Positions 17,501 to 29,432 of a stretch of DNA of 64,000 nt are shown in pieces. The translations under genes and the position numbers were made by a program. Each line of letters starts with the position of its first letter. Within the stretch, counting starts at the first letter, position 1. Source of the DNA: Paramacrobiotus metropolitanus (lineage: Eukaryota > Tardigrada > Eutardigrada > Parachela > Macrobiotidae); contig NW_026570236.1 of NCBI RefSeq assembly GCF_019649055.1, forward strand, positions 1 to 64,000. The letters run 5' to 3'. The notes below the pieces were generated by a model, which saw only the letters and a program-made list of their open reading frames with translations, was not told the origin of the DNA and made no database searches.

Positions 17501-18957
17501 AACACGCGATCCTTTGGCTCCGGTTCCGGGCACTGCTCTCGGGGCCGATAACATTTTGGACAATATCCTGGACAGCGGTGCTCTTCTTTGTGGTCGGTGG
17601 CCTTATCGCAGCTGTGACAGTAATATGCACGCTGATGAAATCCAGACGGTGTGGTGATTAAATCAAAATGGCCATCTTCGTAGAGTAGATAAATGACCTT
17701 GCGCTTCTCTTGCTTTTCGGGAAATTTGGCAATCACTATATTTCCTTGCTCAGCCCCGACTACCTTGATCTGATAGTCCTTCAAGACCGTCTTTTGGAAT
17801 TTATCAATGTCCAGGATTGAGAATTTTTTCCCGACATCCAGACCTGCTTCATTAACAAGTTCACAAGCTTTCTTCTGCAATTTCAAGCTGGTCTTATTGG
17901 TGAGAGTGCGCCAGTACGCGCGATCCCTGTTCGGGTCGTGATGACATTGCCCTAGAACAAGGCAAGCTGGCAAACAAAGATTTTTTCCCACATTCACCTG
18001 CACAATAGATCGTGCAAACCTTTTCCGGTCGTGTGATGAGTGGATATGCTTGCGCTTCGCAGCGCCTCCGGCAGGGATAACGGTACGCTGAATTATCAAG
18101 CGCAACGAGTCGTCGATACAAAAAAGGCCACCAGAGTTTATCTTCATCACCATTTCTGTCAGGTCACGTGGATTAAAATTACTGAAAAATTGCATCTTGA
18201 GATGCATGGGATTTTCCATGGTCTTCGTAAATATCGTCACACAGACAGCATCAGTGGGGTTGAAATCTTTCGAGCAAAGCTCCCATACGGCCTGAAAAAT
18301 CTCCGGAAGCGCTTGCAAAGACGTCACCGTGTCAAACTCTTGCGGGAGCGATTTGATCTTTAGACTGTAAAAGTACTGATCGTGGTTGAATTTCTTGTTC
18401 CGGTTGTGGGCCACCTTTTTAAGCGTAAACGTATCAGACCAGTCGTGTATGGTTGGAGGCGCTGACGGTCCTGGCTGGGGGCTAAACGTTCCGGCTTGCT
18501 CTTGAACAGCCGGACTAAGCAGTTCTTCGTCCGATACCATATTCGCTGCAATGGCTGCATCCGCATCGGCGTTTAGTTGATTATTATTCGCGGGTTGTGC
18601 ACCACCACCACCACCACCACCAGACTGTGCCACCGCGGCAGGAGGTTGAGGCGGGGTGAAGACCTGCGACCAATGCATGCTAGAATCGACATCCTGAGAC
18701 GTTGATTGAAGAGACTGATTATTAGCCTCAGTAGCTGCTGAGGATTGCGGCAGTGGTGTGTAGACTTGCGACCATCGGAATGGATTGGTTGGTGAATGTG
18801 TTGTGGATGGCTGTTGACCAGGCGGCGAGTAAGGATTTGTGAATAAATGGAATTCAAATCCATCATCATTCATTGGATCGTTTTCGTGGTTCATCTCCGT
18901 ACGGACGATCTGACAACTAGATGCTGCCGAGGACACGGTTGCGGGTCTGTAAACCAT
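14560..18957 (-). CDS. Family B, protein-primed-type DNA polymerase with two spliceosomal introns
   Basis: Exon 1 is 18957-16686, exon 2 16618-14808 and exon 3 from 14748. The stop at 14560 is the simplest end. Introns of 67 nt (GTTAGA...CTGCAG) and 59 nt (GTATGC...GCGCAG) restore an open frame. The N-terminal region is Pro/Gln/Ser-rich with repeats of W-S-Q-V-[YF]-T-P, then several CxxC zinc-ribbon-like pairs. The exonuclease motifs are FDYET (Exo I), HNFRGYDGHF (Exo II) and YCSKDV (Exo III, at the start of exon 2). The polymerase motifs are DIVSLYP (A), KLMLNSFWGKFG (B) and YFDTDS (C). All key residues are present. The combined length, over 1,350 aa, is long for the group because of the N-terminal extension. 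Confidence 0.92.
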
Positions 18958-18962
18958 ATTTA

Positions 18963-19594
18963 TTATGTTACTAAATGCCTTCTAGCATAGCGAAATAGAT
19001 TCCGATCTACCAACCTTAGTTTCTCATACGCCCTTCTGAAGTAGTCGCCTCCTATTGCACTTCGGATATGGTTACAGATCTCGGTAATCTGTTGCGATGT
19101 GACTTGACGGCTAAAATTTACTCGGTGCCCCATCAACTGAACACTGACGCCGACTTCGCGGAGAGAAGCTTGCAAGTCATGGCCTGCCATGACCTTTTCC
19201 ATAACGGTATGAACAAAATATCTGGAAAGGTACGTACAGGCTTTTCCAAGTACAGGCTTTTCGTGTTGGACACTATCCGGCAGAAAATTGTGGAACTTCC
19301 GCGGAATTGTCGGTAGCCACTGATCCGCGAAGAATTTATGAAGAGTTGGAAACACCTTAGATTCTTCCAGGACTGTCCTGATGAATCCCACACAATTTGG
19401 CTCGGAGATCGAGCCATAACTTCCGCTACCATCGAAAACTGAAATGTTGATTTTTGTTCCTAAAACAGTCAAATTTTTTTTCTTTTTTTTTTTTTTTTTC
19501 GTTGTTTAAAAAAGATAATAGAACGGAAAGAAATCTACTAACCTGTGTTCGAGTAAACCATAACTGCAGAGTGAAAAAGGTTTCTCTTCAGCAT
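18963..19594 (-). CDS. Unrecognised viral protein, two exons
   Basis: Exon 1 runs from an ATG at 19592-19594 (or 19559-19561, in frame) to 19543. An 83-nt intron (donor GTTAGTAG, acceptor TGTTTTAG) separates it from exon 2 at 19459-18963. The joined product is about 180 aa, begins with a short hydrophobic stretch and has a C-terminal half rich in basic helices, ending RYARRHLVT. The stop is only a few bases before the polymerase ATG, so the two genes are tightly coupled. I do not recognise a family. A terminal-protein or replication-accessory role would fit the position but has no motif support. Confidence 0.5.
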
Positions 19595-19640
19595 TTGTCG
19601 GCTACTGCATTTCATGAAAATCATGAAATTCCTCTCAAGG

Positions 19641-20108
19641 TTAAAGCTTCAAACATTTTGAGAACGCTAGGAATTTGAGTGAACTCGCGAGAAAGTCGAG
19701 ATCCCACTTGTCGCCGAACAAGCGACCAGGGATATGTGAGTTGTATCGTTTGGTATCGTACATGTTGGTGCACCTTATTCCGGAACGGCGGGCAAGAGCC
19801 CTGGTAACTTGATCCAAACATCCAGTTAATCCCGTGGTGGGGCAATCAAGTTCGTTAAGGGCGTTTTCATTGTACTTAGCTTCGGTTGGATTTTTTGTCA
19901 CTAGCTGGTCAAACAGGTTGGAGAGTTCAGGGCAGTTTCGAATTATATGGTTATCCACAAGTTTTTGACGACACTTTGGGCAATTTTTCATATTTTCTTG
20001 TGACGATGGGGTCATAGACTTTCGGATGATGATGTTCTTCTTCTTCTCCAGCAAAACATTTGCCTGCACACTCCGGTTACGAACCGGAGTTAGCTTTGGG
20101 CGTACCAT
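19641..20108 (-). CDS. Unrecognised viral protein with a CxxC zinc-ribbon-like segment
   Basis: About 155 aa from the ATG at 20106-20108. A basic N-terminus is followed by CPKCRQKLVDNHIIRNCP, which could be half of a zinc-binding site, then further Cys residues (ELDCPTT, RCTN). It is the rightmost ORF with viral orientation. An intron acceptor could lie just upstream of the ATG, so the 5' end is uncertain. No family assignment. Confidence 0.4.
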   Translation of the reverse strand: MVRPKLTPVRNRSVQANVLLEKKKNIIIRKSMTPSSQENMKNCPKCRQKLVDNHIIRNCPELSNLFDQLVTKNPTEAKYNENALNELDCPTTGLTGCLDQVTRALARRSGIRCTNMYDTKRYNSHIPGRLFGDKWDLDFLASSLKFLAFSKCLKL

Positions 20109-20267
20109 CACGGTACCCACTATTTAAAAACGAAAAAAAGAAAAGTTGATATGCCTGTAATAGAAGGCACAAAAAAACTTCAGTTCGACCCGTTATGTCA
20201 CGCTGAGCAAATACAGTACATAACGCGGTCGAGAACCGGGTTCGAGGCCAGCAGAATTTGGTGTTGT

Positions 20268-20655
20268 CATTGGGGGCCATGCCGGATAGAAATCCCTATG
20301 AGCCCCTGAGTTCCCTTGCACTTGCATAGAAACTCAATGGCGACCGCCCGCAGACGTTGGTATCGTCATTGGGGGCCATGCCGGATAGAAATCCCTATGA
20401 GCCCCTGAGTTCCCTTGCACTTGCATAGAAACTCAATGGCGACCGCCCACAGACGTTGGTATCGTCATTGGGGCCATGCCGGATAGAAATCCTATGAGCC
20501 CCTGAGTTCCCTTGCACTTGCATAGAAACTCAATGGCGACCGCCCACAGACGTTGGTATCGTCATTGGGGACCATGCCGGATAGAAATCCCTATGAGCCC
20601 CTGAGTTCCCTTGCACTTGCATAGAAACTCAATGGCGACCGCCCACAGACGTTGC
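20268..20655 (+). repeat. Tandem array, four copies of a 99-bp unit
   Basis: Copies start at about 20268, 20367, 20466 and 20563 with CATTGGGGGCCATGCCGGAT. Periods are 99, 99 and 97 bp, and the third copy has two single-base deletions in C or G runs. Copies are about 97% identical. The unit is not AT-rich and shows no long ORF. It lies just beyond the last viral-looking ORF, so it may mark the element's edge or be an independent satellite. Confidence 0.9.
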
Positions 20656-22105
<1,450 letters not shown>

Positions 22106-22624
22106 TTGACGGGAAAATCCATGCTCTTTCCCAGTACTATTCTGATAGCTGATCAGTTATTTACTGCTATGGTGCGAAGGATTCGTTCTGAAGAACTAAA
22201 CCGAAGCCGGACCACTTCCGCGAGAAACATTTGAAAAACTTCATATGCAAATGTCTATATAGGGTTGTCCTGGCAGTCCAGTAACATTGTAATACTAGTA
22301 ACAGTAACATGATAAATCTATAATTTCCGCATAAAACTACTTAGACGTATAGACGTAGTTGAAAACAATTGCTTTTTGCTTTGAACTATTTTTATTCCGC
22401 GCAATTTGCGCGGGGTCTGCTAGTCTTAACTACTACTGCTCCAGAATCTGGATCATAAACGTTATTCCGTTTGTTTGCGCGGCGCTCCGGGAAACTGAAA
22501 TCCGGATGACCTTGTCTTCTGGAGATGATGCATGCAGAAGTGCTTCCGTAAAATCTTTAATGGCAGAAGTAATTTCGGCTTTTACTATTTTTTGCGCAAG
22601 GCAGAACTCGTGTATGATCTATAA
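22106..22624. other. No gene seen
   Basis: Unique sequence between the microsatellite and the calcineurin B duplication. Short ORFs lack any recognisable feature. Confidence 0.5.
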
Positions 22625-23802
22625 CTCGAAATGCCACTAAACTTACAAAGACCCCTTTAATATTTCTGAGGCTGTGGGCCGGGCTGCCAACTGAAGAGTT
22701 CAGTATTCTTCAGATTCCAGCGGTTACTCCAGAATTGTTGTTTTCGATTTTTTCGTATATTTGAGCGATGCGATTTTTATGTATCCAGTATCCACAGACA
22801 ACACTAACAAGTAACAGCTGTCAGAGACAAACCAAACCAGGCACAACTCCTAAAGATAAAAACCACCACACAAAAAGAAGAGATCAAAACCGAGAAACTA
22901 ATGAGAATAGTAATACCGAAGCTGTTTAAACACCACTCTTCTACACAATCGACAACATTAAAACGGTTTTTACAGCAAGAACTTTAAACGCTTATTACAG
23001 GTAAAACACTTAAAGAAAAGCAGATCTTTAACCACCTAAATCACCGGACCGAAATATGGCAATAATTTCCATTTTAATGAATTAAATTCTATCAGAAAGA
23101 GATCGACATCGCATACTAATGCCAAATGGAAAGGCTGGTGAGAGGGGACTAGGGGAGTATCCTCCTCACCTGCTTCGTTATTCTCTTCCCCATCCTCAAA
23201 TGATATCCACCACCATTTTCTTGTGCACATCCGTGTGCCCCACGACGGCACAAAACTCCTCAAAGGAGATCTTCCCATCCCCGTCCTTATCGGCGTACAT
23301 GATGGTCTTGTCGACAATCTGCTGAAGTTGCTGATCCTTCAGATTATTCCCCACCATCATTTTCAGCACCTGGAAGAGCTCCCGTTGGCAATGAAGCCAT
23401 CACGATCGATATCGTAGATGGAGAAGGCTAAACGCAGTTTGGACAGCTTATCGCCCTTGACGCTGAACTGCGAGACACCCTGGATGAACTCCTTAAAGTC
23501 CACTTCGCCGTTCAGATCCGTATCAAAAATATTTATCACTCTCTGGACTAGCGGGTCCTGCTGCAGCTCCGGGAGGGACATGAATTCGTCGATACTCAGT
23601 GAACCATTATTGTCCAGATCCAGCTTTTTGAAACGCTTCCCAAGACGTCGGATTTCCTCGGCGTCGAATGTGCTGCACATTTCCAGCTGCAGAGATGCCT
23701 CGTTTCCCATGATTGCAGTACTTCCTGTCACAATGATTCACCACACGCCAAGATGTATTCTCGCGAGAGAAATTTCGTCGAGGGGTCTCCTAAGCGAAGC
23801 TA
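22625..23802 (-). repeat. Segmental duplication, arm 1 (calcineurin B copy and 3' flank)
   Basis: Aligns in the same orientation with about 35775-36932. The 3' flank, with AAAGATAAAAACCACCACAC at about 22851, and the coding region are nearly identical. The arms flank the CTR9-HCF-1 block as direct repeats. Similarity falls off on the outer 3' side. Confidence 0.8.
23196..23710 (-). pseudogene. Calcineurin regulatory subunit B, copy with one-base deletion
   Basis: Starts MGNEAS at 23710 and matches the intact copy at 36309-36824 through EF-hands 1-3. Near 23382 it lacks one C in the run that reads GCTCCCCGTTGG in the other copy, so the frame is lost within EF-hand 3. The remaining sequence to the equivalent stop at 23196 is still nearly identical. 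This is either a recent inactivation or a homopolymer assembly error. The intronless structure of both copies suggests a retrocopy origin before the segmental duplication. Confidence 0.8.
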
Positions 23803-24122
23803 ATACCATAGAAAGTAAAAGTCACTACACTACAATTTTCAATGGTAGAAGTAAATACAGGACTTCCGCTTGCGTCCGCTTGCGGTGGTCGGCCACATGG
23901 TCACACGCGACTCTATCGACTCGTTCTGCAGCAATAACGCCACTGTGCAATTCGCAGTTCCTGAGTTTCTCGATTTCCAAATTTTTTGTCTCTGTGCGAA
24001 GAATTCTTTTCTAGAGACTCGGTATGGCTTCACGTAGAATGCTCTAATATTTTGCAGGGTATTATTTGTATAGTAGCAGTCTGAGGTACCGAAGTAATTC
24101 TTATCGTGTAGAGTACTTGCAC

Positions 24123-24577
24123 GTACGCCACTTACTGTATGCCAGGAGGCGCTTTTGAGTTTGGGAATTAGGAAAACAGCTGCAGGTTTGGTGTTTTCTT
24201 GTTCAAATTCATTCAATACAGCAAATGAAAAAGTTGTTTGAAAACGAAAGTTTATAAGTGTTTTGATAGAAACGTTTGATTTGCGATTTAGAATTTCGTT
24301 CAGCATGGAGGTCTACGAGGCGGTTTGCCATAGACCTATGCTGAACGAAATCTCTTAAATCGCAAATCAAACGTTTCTTTCAAAACTTTTACTTATAAAC
24401 TTTCGTTTTCAAACTTTACTTTTTTTCTGCATTTTTAAGCTATGGTACGCACGGATTGTATGAATTTGAACAAATCGAAAAACACCAAACCTGCAGGGTT
24501 GCCCAATGCGCAGCTGTTTTGTTAATTCCACAAACTGCTTTTCAAAAGCGCCTCCTGGCATACAGTAAGTGGCGTAC
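24123..24577. repeat. Long foldback inverted repeat
   Basis: The left arm 24123-24306 is the reverse complement of the right arm 24338-24577, with indels. Matching ends are GTACGCCACTTACTGTATGC at the left and its complement at the right. The 31-bp centre is itself partly palindromic (AGGTCTA with TAGACCT). The transcript of either strand would fold into a hairpin of about 180-240 bp. It ends about 120 bp before the CTR9 start. Confidence 0.9.
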
Positions 24578-24697
24578 CTTGCACATCTTCGCCGAAATGA
24601 ATGCACACGTGATCCAACCTGTGCCAGACTACTGGTACAATGATTTTCTGAAGGAAAGAAATTCCCGTTTCCTGTTCGAAGTACCGATCCATCCTCG

Positions 24698-27600
24698 ATG
24701 GGCGTGCCTATGATTGTAGAATTTAAACTGGAACCCGATGCCAACGATGATGTCACGAATCCTGAAGACGTGACGAGTCCCGAGGAAGTGTTTGAGATGC
24801 TGAAATCTGAGAAGCCCCCCGCTCGCATCTGGAATCTGCTGGCCTTGCACTACCTGGTGCATCAGCGCGAGGATGTCTTCTGTCAGATCCTCGAGCAGGC
24901 CAACCAGAATTTTATGTATCAGATTCAGCATAAGGATTCGCAAGAGGATCTCATCGATATGGCTTTCTGCCTGGATTTACTGGCGAATTATTATGCTCTC
25001 AAGTCGACCAAGGAAACGGGTGATCGTAAAAAAGAGCTCATGTCGAAAGCCACGGTGTTGTACACACATGTGGACCGGATGGCCATCTATAATCAGTACC
25101 ATTTGGTGGGACGCGCGTATTTCTGTGTCCTGGATCCGGAGAAGATGGAGCAGGCTAAAACCCAGTTTGATTTCGTGTTGAAGAGCTGGCCTAATGATCC
25201 GCTTGCGCTGCAAGGTCGCGGAATTGTTGCCTTTCATCAGCAGGACTACAAGCTGGCACTGCAACAATTTAGGCGACTACTCTCGGCTTATCCGCAGTGC
25301 TAGGCGGATGTCAGGTAATTTTTCTGGATTTCTTATCACACAACGAAAGCATTTAACTCAACGAAAACAATTTTCGAAGCATTTTGTGTTGTTTACTGTT
25401 TATATCTTTTTGAGATATTGGCATTATTAAAAGTAAGAACTTTTGGTCACGCTTTTTTACTTTTACCTTTTTTTATAAATTTTATTTAGTGTCTTTTCTA
25501 ATGATTTTTTCGTGCTTGGGCTTGTTTTTAGTTTTCAAGGACCAAATATTTATTGCTTTTGGTGATTTGTAGAATGGCGATGATTTGTACACTGAAGGCC
25601 GAATCGGCGTACATGCTTGGAAGAAGTTTCCATTACAAGGAGGACTTCGATCAGGCATTCCAATATTATTATCAGGCCACCCAGTTTGCTAAAGCCACTT
25701 TTGTTTTGCCATGGTACGGTTTGGGCCAGATGTACATTCAGAGAGGGGATAACAAAAGCGCTACACAGTGTTTTGAGAAAGTATTGGCACAGGCCACAGA
25801 GTCCGAACAACGTGGAGACCCTGAAGATTTTGGGACTTTTATATCTGACAACGGGTGAGGCGGACAAGCGAGAAAAAAGCAAAAGGTTACCTGAAAAAAG
25901 TCACGGAATTGTGTCCGGATGATATTGACGCACATATGAAGTTTGCCGAACTGCAAGAAGGAAATGCTCCGGTGAGAAATCCTGTTGTTCTCATATTTGC
26001 AATTAGTACATGTAGCTGAATTGTTTGCTCGTAGCGTTCTGCACTGAATACATACCTTCGGGTTTTGGAGATATACAACGAGCGATCGTCACAAGACGAT
26101 GCGCCGGCCGAGCTGTTCAACAACATCAGTGTTTTGTACTTCTACCTGAACGAAATTCCGAATAGTCGGAAGTTTCTGGAAATGGCTAAAGCACGAGCGG
26201 AAGAAGCTCAGAAAGAAGTCCCCGACGGACATTACGGTGCACTGCTCACCACGATGACGTACAATCAAGGTCGGCTGGCGGAAGAAGCTCGCGACTTTAA
26301 AGAAGCCCGGGAGTGCTATGACAGCATTCTGAAGAAGAATCCTAGTTATCTGGATTGCTATCTCCGTCACGGGTGCATGGAGGGATCGAGGCTTCTTTCC
26401 CAAGGCGGCAGATTGGTTCAAACTGGCTGGCAGTGTCGGGCAAGATCATCCAGTAGCGCAGTTGTTGTTCGGAAACCTGCATATGTCCAGAGCGGAATAT
26501 GTCCTGGCTCAGAAGAAATACGAAAAGGTGCTGACGCTGCCGAAGTCGAAAACCGATACGTATGCCATGCTGAGTTTGGGAAATATTTGGTTGAGTCGTT
26601 GTATATGAGCACAGCGATCAGAAGAAACGACATGTCGACAGGGCGTATGACTTTTACAAGCAAGTGTTGCACGTTGACCCGTTTAATATCTACGCGGTGA
26701 ACGGATTGGGAGCGTTATTGGCCAGAATCGGTAATTTTTCACGCAAAAAAATATTTCTTTACGATTTTTTTTGCCGTTATTATTCCCATAATTTGGCATG
26801 TAATAAATTTTCGGATAAGGGTTTGTTTTATATTTTGTTTTTCTACAGTAGTCTACATAATGCGAAAATGAATGTGGTTACATTTGTTAGGTCAAACCGA
26901 GGAAGCCAAAGAAATGTTCGCAGTTGTGCGGGAATCATCGGCCGACATATTGGATTTGTGGTTAAATATTGGTCATCAATATTGCGAAGCTAAGCAGTAC
27001 GTTGCCGGTATGAAAATGTATGAAAATGCGCTTCGTCGGTTTAAAGATGCACAACTGGATCCGCAAATTCATCTGTATCTTGCGCGCGCTCAGTACTTCA
27101 ACGGAGATCTTAAAGACGCCAGACGCACATTACAGTTGGCCCGTCATCTTGTACCGCAAAATTCGCAAGTGCGTTATAATCTGGCCATAGTGATGAAGAG
27201 AATGGCGGTGACTACGTTGAAAGATTCACGCGCCGAACTGTATGATGTGATGGGGGCAATTGCCGATCTCAAAGGAGCTGAGGAAATGTTCGAGAATTTA
27301 GCGCTGGAAACAGATAAATCGTTTCTCATTGATCCAACGAAAGCCTCAGAGCAGGCACGAATGTGCAGTGATTACAAGAACCAAGCGGATTATCACCTCG
27401 ATCGTGCGAAAGAAACAGATGCCGCTCAGAAACTGACACGTCAAAAAGTGGAAGAAGCCAGATTGGCTTATCAGAAGCGAATTCAAGAAGAAAGCGTCCG
27501 CAAGGAAGAAGAGAAGTTGAAGGAGCAGGAAGACCTGATGAAGAAACGCCAAGAGGTGCTTAACAGGGCTCTGGAAGTCAAGGAGAAGCTGTTGCGGTCA

Positions 27601-28448
27601 GCAACGGAAGATGCTGTTGTCAGACCACGTAAGCGGACGAAGAAACATGAGGCGGACGATGGATTCGTTAAGGACGGGGATGTTTACGAAGACCGTCCAG
27701 GTGGGTTTCTTATTCAAAGAAATAATTTAATTGTAATATTTTTCTGTAATAATAGCTTATTTGTGGGCGTTTTTGAGTTTTTCATGACTGGCAGTACGTT
27801 TAGGGAACCTGACCGTGTTTTTTTTGATATGGCATGCCGTGTTTTTCTTCAAATACTAGTCCTCGTAAATCGTAGTTGATATTAACTCTCTAAATACTTT
27901 AGGTGAGCATAGTCGAAAGCGATCGAAACATGATTCCGAAGGCCGAAAGAAGAGACTCGCTGGTCGGAAAAAGCGTGAAGACCAACGGGAAGGAGAGATT
28001 GGGTCGGATTCTGATGAAGAAAAAGGCAAGGACTATGATCCATATGCTGGGCCAAAAGGAAAACGTTATCTCACAAAAGAGACCGTCAGTGACACGGATA
28101 CTAGCTCATCTTCAGAAGGCGAAGACGACGGGGGTGGTAAGAGTAAGAAAGATACTGTTGCATCGTCCGATGATGAAGGGAACAATTTACCGAGTGGACG
28201 AGACGCACTGGCTTCTTCGGACGAGGAAAAGGAGACGGTAAAGAAAAAAGCGCGGGTTATGGATAGTGATGAAGAAGAAACCGAGAAGGCGCAGAAGAGC
28301 TCCCCCGAAGAAAGTTCGGGCACTGGCGTCTTCGGATGAAGAAACGGAACATGCAAATTTTGGGATGGACATGGACAAAGGAGGCAATGAAAGCGACGAT
28401 GAGCCGAAAAGATCAAAGCTGAGTTTGAAAGATAGTGGCTCGGAGTGA
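24698..28448 (+). pseudogene. CTR9: CTR9 (PAF1 complex TPR subunit), damaged copy 1
   Basis: The N-terminus (24698 onwards), TPR exons and the charged Ser/Asp/Lys-rich C-terminus match CTR9, the scaffold of the PAF1 transcription-elongation complex. Typical pieces are [20 protein letters not shown] and [16 protein letters not shown]. Damage relative to copy 2 and to the family is fourfold. A TAG at 25301-25303 stands where copy 2 has TCG. About 280 bp, or 90 TPR codons, are missing at 25573-25590, where GGCGAT joins directly to GATTTGTAC. Frame shifts occur near 25800, 25880, 26385 and 28300. Exon-intron structure is retained. The gene is essential in animals, so an intact copy is expected elsewhere. 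Confidence 0.85.
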
Positions 28449-29432
28449 GGATCTGCTGACCGCTTTTTGATGTTCCAGTTTCTTATATGGGTTGCAGTTT
28501 GTTGAGCTTCGACTGTAAACCGATGTTTGGGTCCTTTGATAGCTGTCCTCTGGCAGTGAGATTTTTGTTTTGATGTACCAGGCTAGTAGTCTGAAAGCTT
28601 GTGTTTTTTAGCTTCAGTTTTGCAAAAGTAGAACTTTGATAACTATGGAGCTCGTGTACGAACATAATGAAATTACCGCTGACACATGGTTACATAAATG
28701 GCCTGATGGCCAGCCACGTTTCTCAGCACTTTATAGCCACATTTTCTTGTAGTTTTCGAAGAAATACAGCAGCTCAATTTCAGCAAGCTGGTAAATCATT
28801 AACTCAAAATTTTTCAAGTTGTAAAATGCTGCGATGCCGGCACTAGTACATATTTATCGTTTATTAATTAAAAAAATGAAAATCTACATTCATAATAATA
28901 CTTAACCGTCTTGATGTCTAATTGTCTATGGCACCTGCAGTGTATTTTGCTCACGGGTGAACTGCATTAATGTTGTTGCAGTCAATTAAATGCAGTACAC
29001 CAGTACGTATATAATTGTGAAAATTGAAAGTATTACTGTAATTTACCTATTATATTACTGTAATTTAATCTATTAAGGAAATTGTAGCTTATGGCTTATG
29101 CAGTTATGCCTTATGGTAATGGTAGGGAAGTGTTTACCTCCAATCGTGGTTGGCAACTCCGCCCCCGGTAAGCAATTGAGCCATTTATTAATACGAACGG
29201 CAAAAAGCTCGAACAATACGACTGGCCGCAAAAAGCCGTGAAAACACAGCAAGGATCAGTCGTAATGGCGTCAGGTCAGGATAATGATTGATGTTCCGAA
29301 AGAGGCATGACGCATTCTGCAACGTAAAACCAGTGGATCTTATCGAAAACTCAGTTTTATCTGTTATACTTACAAGTTAAACTTACTCACCTTAAGAGAA
29401 GCGGGTGTCTTTGAGGCCATCTTTTCCCCGAT
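28449..29432. other. Intergenic, no gene seen
   Basis: An AT-rich spacer between CTR9 copy 1 and HCF-1. It should contain the HCF-1 promoter. No recognisable ORF or repeat. Confidence 0.6.

Larger units (their letters stand above)
2128..20108 (-). mobile_element. Integrated adintovirus / Maverick-Polinton-like virus (about 18 kb, all genes on minus strand)
   Basis: Within 18 kb on one strand lie a family B polymerase, a retroviral-type integrase, a packaging ATPase, an adenain-type protease, a jelly-roll major capsid protein, a penton-like protein and a basic core-like protein. This combination is diagnostic of adintoviruses and Mavericks (family knowledge). The boundaries given are the outermost viral-looking ORFs. 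I could not find the expected terminal inverted repeats or a 6-bp target duplication by eye, so the true ends are uncertain and could lie 2.04-2.13 kb on the left and 20.1-20.7 kb on the right. Host genes flank it. Most hallmark ORFs are intact, which suggests a fairly recent insertion. Confidence 0.9.

Noticed and set aside
17900-18010. OTU-type protease motif in the polymerase N-terminal region (NLCLPACLVLG)
   Set aside because: Only a single Cys-containing stretch resembles it. No matching Asp/His context was seen.
2040-20300. Candidate terminal inverted repeats of the viral element (a loose match between about 2075 and 20240)
   Set aside because: Only a few bases match, with mismatches. 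It is not convincing enough to call element ends.
20268-20655. Possible CRISPR array
   Set aside because: The repeats are directly adjacent 99-bp units with no unique spacers, in a eukaryotic genome.
25301-25303. Stop-codon readthrough or recoding at the CTR9 TAG
   Set aside because: The same copy also lacks about 90 TPR codons and has frame shifts, so simple pseudogenisation explains it better.
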